This document shows positions 61,961 through 64,000 of a stretch of DNA of 64,000 bases, one piece after another. The stretch lies in NCBI GenBank assembly GCA_027574665.1, contig CM050653.1:42854118-42918117 (forward strand), in the 5' to 3' direction. The position numbers and the translations under genes were made by a program. Numbering within the stretch: the stretch's first letter is position 1; every line of letters begins with the position of its first letter. The stretch is from Rhynochetos jubatus (taxonomy: Eukaryota > Chordata > Aves > Eurypygiformes > Rhynochetidae). Below the pieces are notes generated by a model, which saw only the letters and a list, made by a program, of their open reading frames with translations, was not told the DNA's origin and did no database searches.

Positions 61961-62539
61961 CCAAAACTGTTAATTTTGCACTAAAAGATAGAGGAATTGG
62001 AACACCGAGTTTTTACCTGGGGCTTTTAAACCTGGGGCTTGGCTGTTTTAATGAAAAACGCATTCCTTTCCTGAAAGAATAAATTCCTGCTGTGAAAATG
62101 CTCTTTTAATCAGAAACCCAGTTTTCCACAGGAAGTAATTTTTAATGGAAAACACTCCAATAGAAAATTTTCTTTAATGGAAAAAAATCATCTCTTTTCA
62201 GCGTTGCAGGAAGGGAAATCCAATTTTTTTCTAGGCTTGATCTTCATATTGTGCCATTGTGTTTGAATCTTTAGGACCCACAGGGCTCATCAGTGTTAGT
62301 GTCTTGCAGTGAAGAAGATAAAGTACACATGAAGGATGCACTATGGAAAGGATGTCTCATTCCCTGGTGTGTGATTTCCTCTCTGCTACCATCGAGAAGC
62401 AAGATACACTTGCTTCAGTCTCTGTTGATGAGATGGTACTTTAACGAGGATTAATGCAAGTGAAATGATGGAGGGGAAGGATTTCCTGTGATTAGATTTA
62501 TTTAGGTGCTTGGGGCATTCAAAGCTGCTGTTGAGTCAA

Positions 62540-62970
62540 TGAAAAGTTGGATTTCCTAAATCAACAGCAAAAGAGATGTAGCCCCACTCTGCTGATAAAC
62601 ACAATTAGACTCATGTGTAATGCAGTTAGAGCCCCAAGACTTTCAATTGATTTGCTTGACATTTGTACTTTATTTGGGTCAGATCTTAGAGGGTCTACAA
62701 CAGCTGCAGTTCCCAATAGCTTCAATGAGCACTGTACATGCTCAGTAACCTTCAGAACTTGTCCTTTACTTTGTATTTTCCAGTATACTTTAGAGCGATT
62801 GCAAATGAGACACATTAATCTGCTACCCTTTAATTTCCCCATCAGCATCATACAGGCTAAACAACATCTTGCTTTGGCACCAGCGAGTAACAGAGATTTT
62901 CCTGCTGTCAGACTCATGATGTGTGATGATGCCTTCGATGCTGAGTCTGTGCAGACATGAAGAAGACAAA
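62540..62970. promoter_or_regulatory. candidate conserved noncoding element
   Basis: This stretch is unusually free of stops on both strands (137 codons plus, 165 codons minus) although AT-rich. It contains CAATTGATTTGCTTGACATT, CACATTAATCTGC and GATTGCAAATGAGAC (POU-like ATTTGCAAT reversed). No repeat homology is seen. A noncoding conserved block is likelier than an exon because neither translation resembles a protein and neither has clear splice-site framing. Confidence 0.3.
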
Positions 62971-63356
62971 AATCTCTCAGAGGCAAATGCACATTACACA
63001 AGGTAGGTGCAGGGAGGGCACCCCTAGTTATACCACTGCAGTAACCTGGTGGCCACATCCCGAGTTTGGGAAACCCTTTTCCAAAGCCTGCAAGCCATCA
63101 GTCAGCTGGTTTGAACATCATTGAATGGTCACAACAGAATTGCCTACCTGAAACAGATCATTCATCTCCCCATGGGATGGACAGGGATGCTTTGTGATAG
63201 CAGTCAGCTCTTTGGAAAGCCTAAGACCCAAGTTTTGTTTTGAGTTATACATTTTCATAACAGCTGTGGTCAAAAGAAAAAGAAAATTACTGTGACAAAG
63301 ATGGGGGTTTTTTGGTCAAGTAGAAATTTCCATGAGAAAATGCTCTCTTGAGAATT

Positions 63357-63396
63357 AAAAAAAAACCAAACAACCAACAACAACAAACAAACACAT
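63357..63396. repeat. A/CAA-rich low-complexity run
   Basis: A8 followed by CCAAACAACCAACAACAAC and CAAACAAAC units. It is simple sequence. Confidence 0.8.
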
Positions 63397-64000
63397 AAAT
63401 CATAAAGTGATCATTCAAAATATATTTATTGAAATAGAAACACGGTTTTCAGCCAAACACTTTCGGTTAGCAGTTTTTAAATCAAAATCTTCATGTTTTT
63501 GCTAAAAAATATTTACTCATCGTTAAAGGAGTAAATCAAGAGTAAAAGATTGAGAAATGGTATCAACTATACATGTAGAGTAGAAAAATATAATTTACTG
63601 CTGGTGACCCCCTTCCTTCTTGGACTCCCTGCCCACTTCTCCCCACTCCCCAGTCAAGAGCATAAGGACTGCACAGGCACATTTCCCACCACACAGGATA
63701 TGTAAAGGAAACAGGTCTATAATAAATAACATATCCAGATTGTAAGATCCTGAAAGCAACATTTTGAGATCCTTGCTAACTTCTAGTCATTTTAGATCCA
63801 TAATGTTAATAAATTATTTTCTATTATTTATTGGTCTCAGTTCTTAGTAAAAAAGGAGAAAAACATTTACCACCTCAAATGTGCAGTATTGTATCGTAAT
63901 TCCTGCAGATCTTAAGCTGTGAGCAAGAGGGATCCCTGGGTTTTCCAGCATTCTTGTCATACTCATGAACATCTCTTCTCATTCTCATATTTAGGACCAA

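Larger units (their letters stand above)
58990..64000. other. noncoding stretch with two conserved-element candidates
   Basis: No gene supported. It holds A15 at 59351-59365, a GC-richer segment at about 61380-61960, a CAA-rich run (63357-63396) and the two candidate conserved elements listed separately. The overlapping frames at 62547-62960 (plus) and 62561-63058 (minus) have no recognisable domains. Confidence 0.5.

Overview
The window reads as avian nuclear DNA that is non-protein-coding throughout, from a gene desert, a very large intron, or both. The bird assignment rests on the repeats. There are several CR1 LINE copies of clearly different ages, some with the CR1 3' end of ATTCTRTG-type octamers. 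There are two solo LTRs of the avian endogenous-retrovirus group that begins TGTGCTGGTTT and ends near GGTTAAACCACRACA. Young SINEs are absent, as is typical of birds. The sequence is AT-rich by eye. The open frames are short, scattered and mutually overlapping. No tRNA, rRNA, CRISPR array or bacterial gene organisation is visible.

Layout: about 1.14-1.74 kb holds a plus-strand CR1 3' part. From 11.68 to 12.09 kb is a plus-strand solo LTR. Near 17.1-17.2 kb is a plus-strand stretch resembling an ancient MIR/CORE-SINE. From 24.60 to 24.80 kb is a short minus-strand CR1 3' end. From 25.57 to 26.15 kb is a minus-strand solo LTR with perfect 5-bp target duplications. Near 41.0-41.1 kb is a doubtful minus-strand MIR-like trace. 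From 47.83 to 49.12 kb an old CR1 is split by a younger CR1, which still carries an open frame for the end of ORF2p. Two ~72-bp segments, about 69% identical and 648 bp apart (53.86 and 54.51 kb), form an unclassified old repeat. From 58.33 to 58.99 kb is a heavily decayed CR1 reverse-transcriptase core. Simple repeats are scattered between, including (GT)18, a G23 run and several A or T runs of 15-22.

No host exon could be recognised with confidence. The only translated frame matching a known protein family is the CR1 ORF2p C-terminus at 48306-48971. Several unique stretches (about 14.54-14.83, 28.38-28.55, 37.54-37.70, 60.33-60.70 and 62.54-62.97 kb) look like vertebrate conserved noncoding elements: clustered TAAT cores, octamer-like ATGCAAA or ATGCAAT, and SOX-like ACAAAG or ATTGTT. 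Only alignment to other birds can test that. I found no evidence for a new multi-gene system. The most useful observations are the nested CR1 pair, the unclassified diverged repeat, the MIR-like fossil and the candidate regulatory elements.
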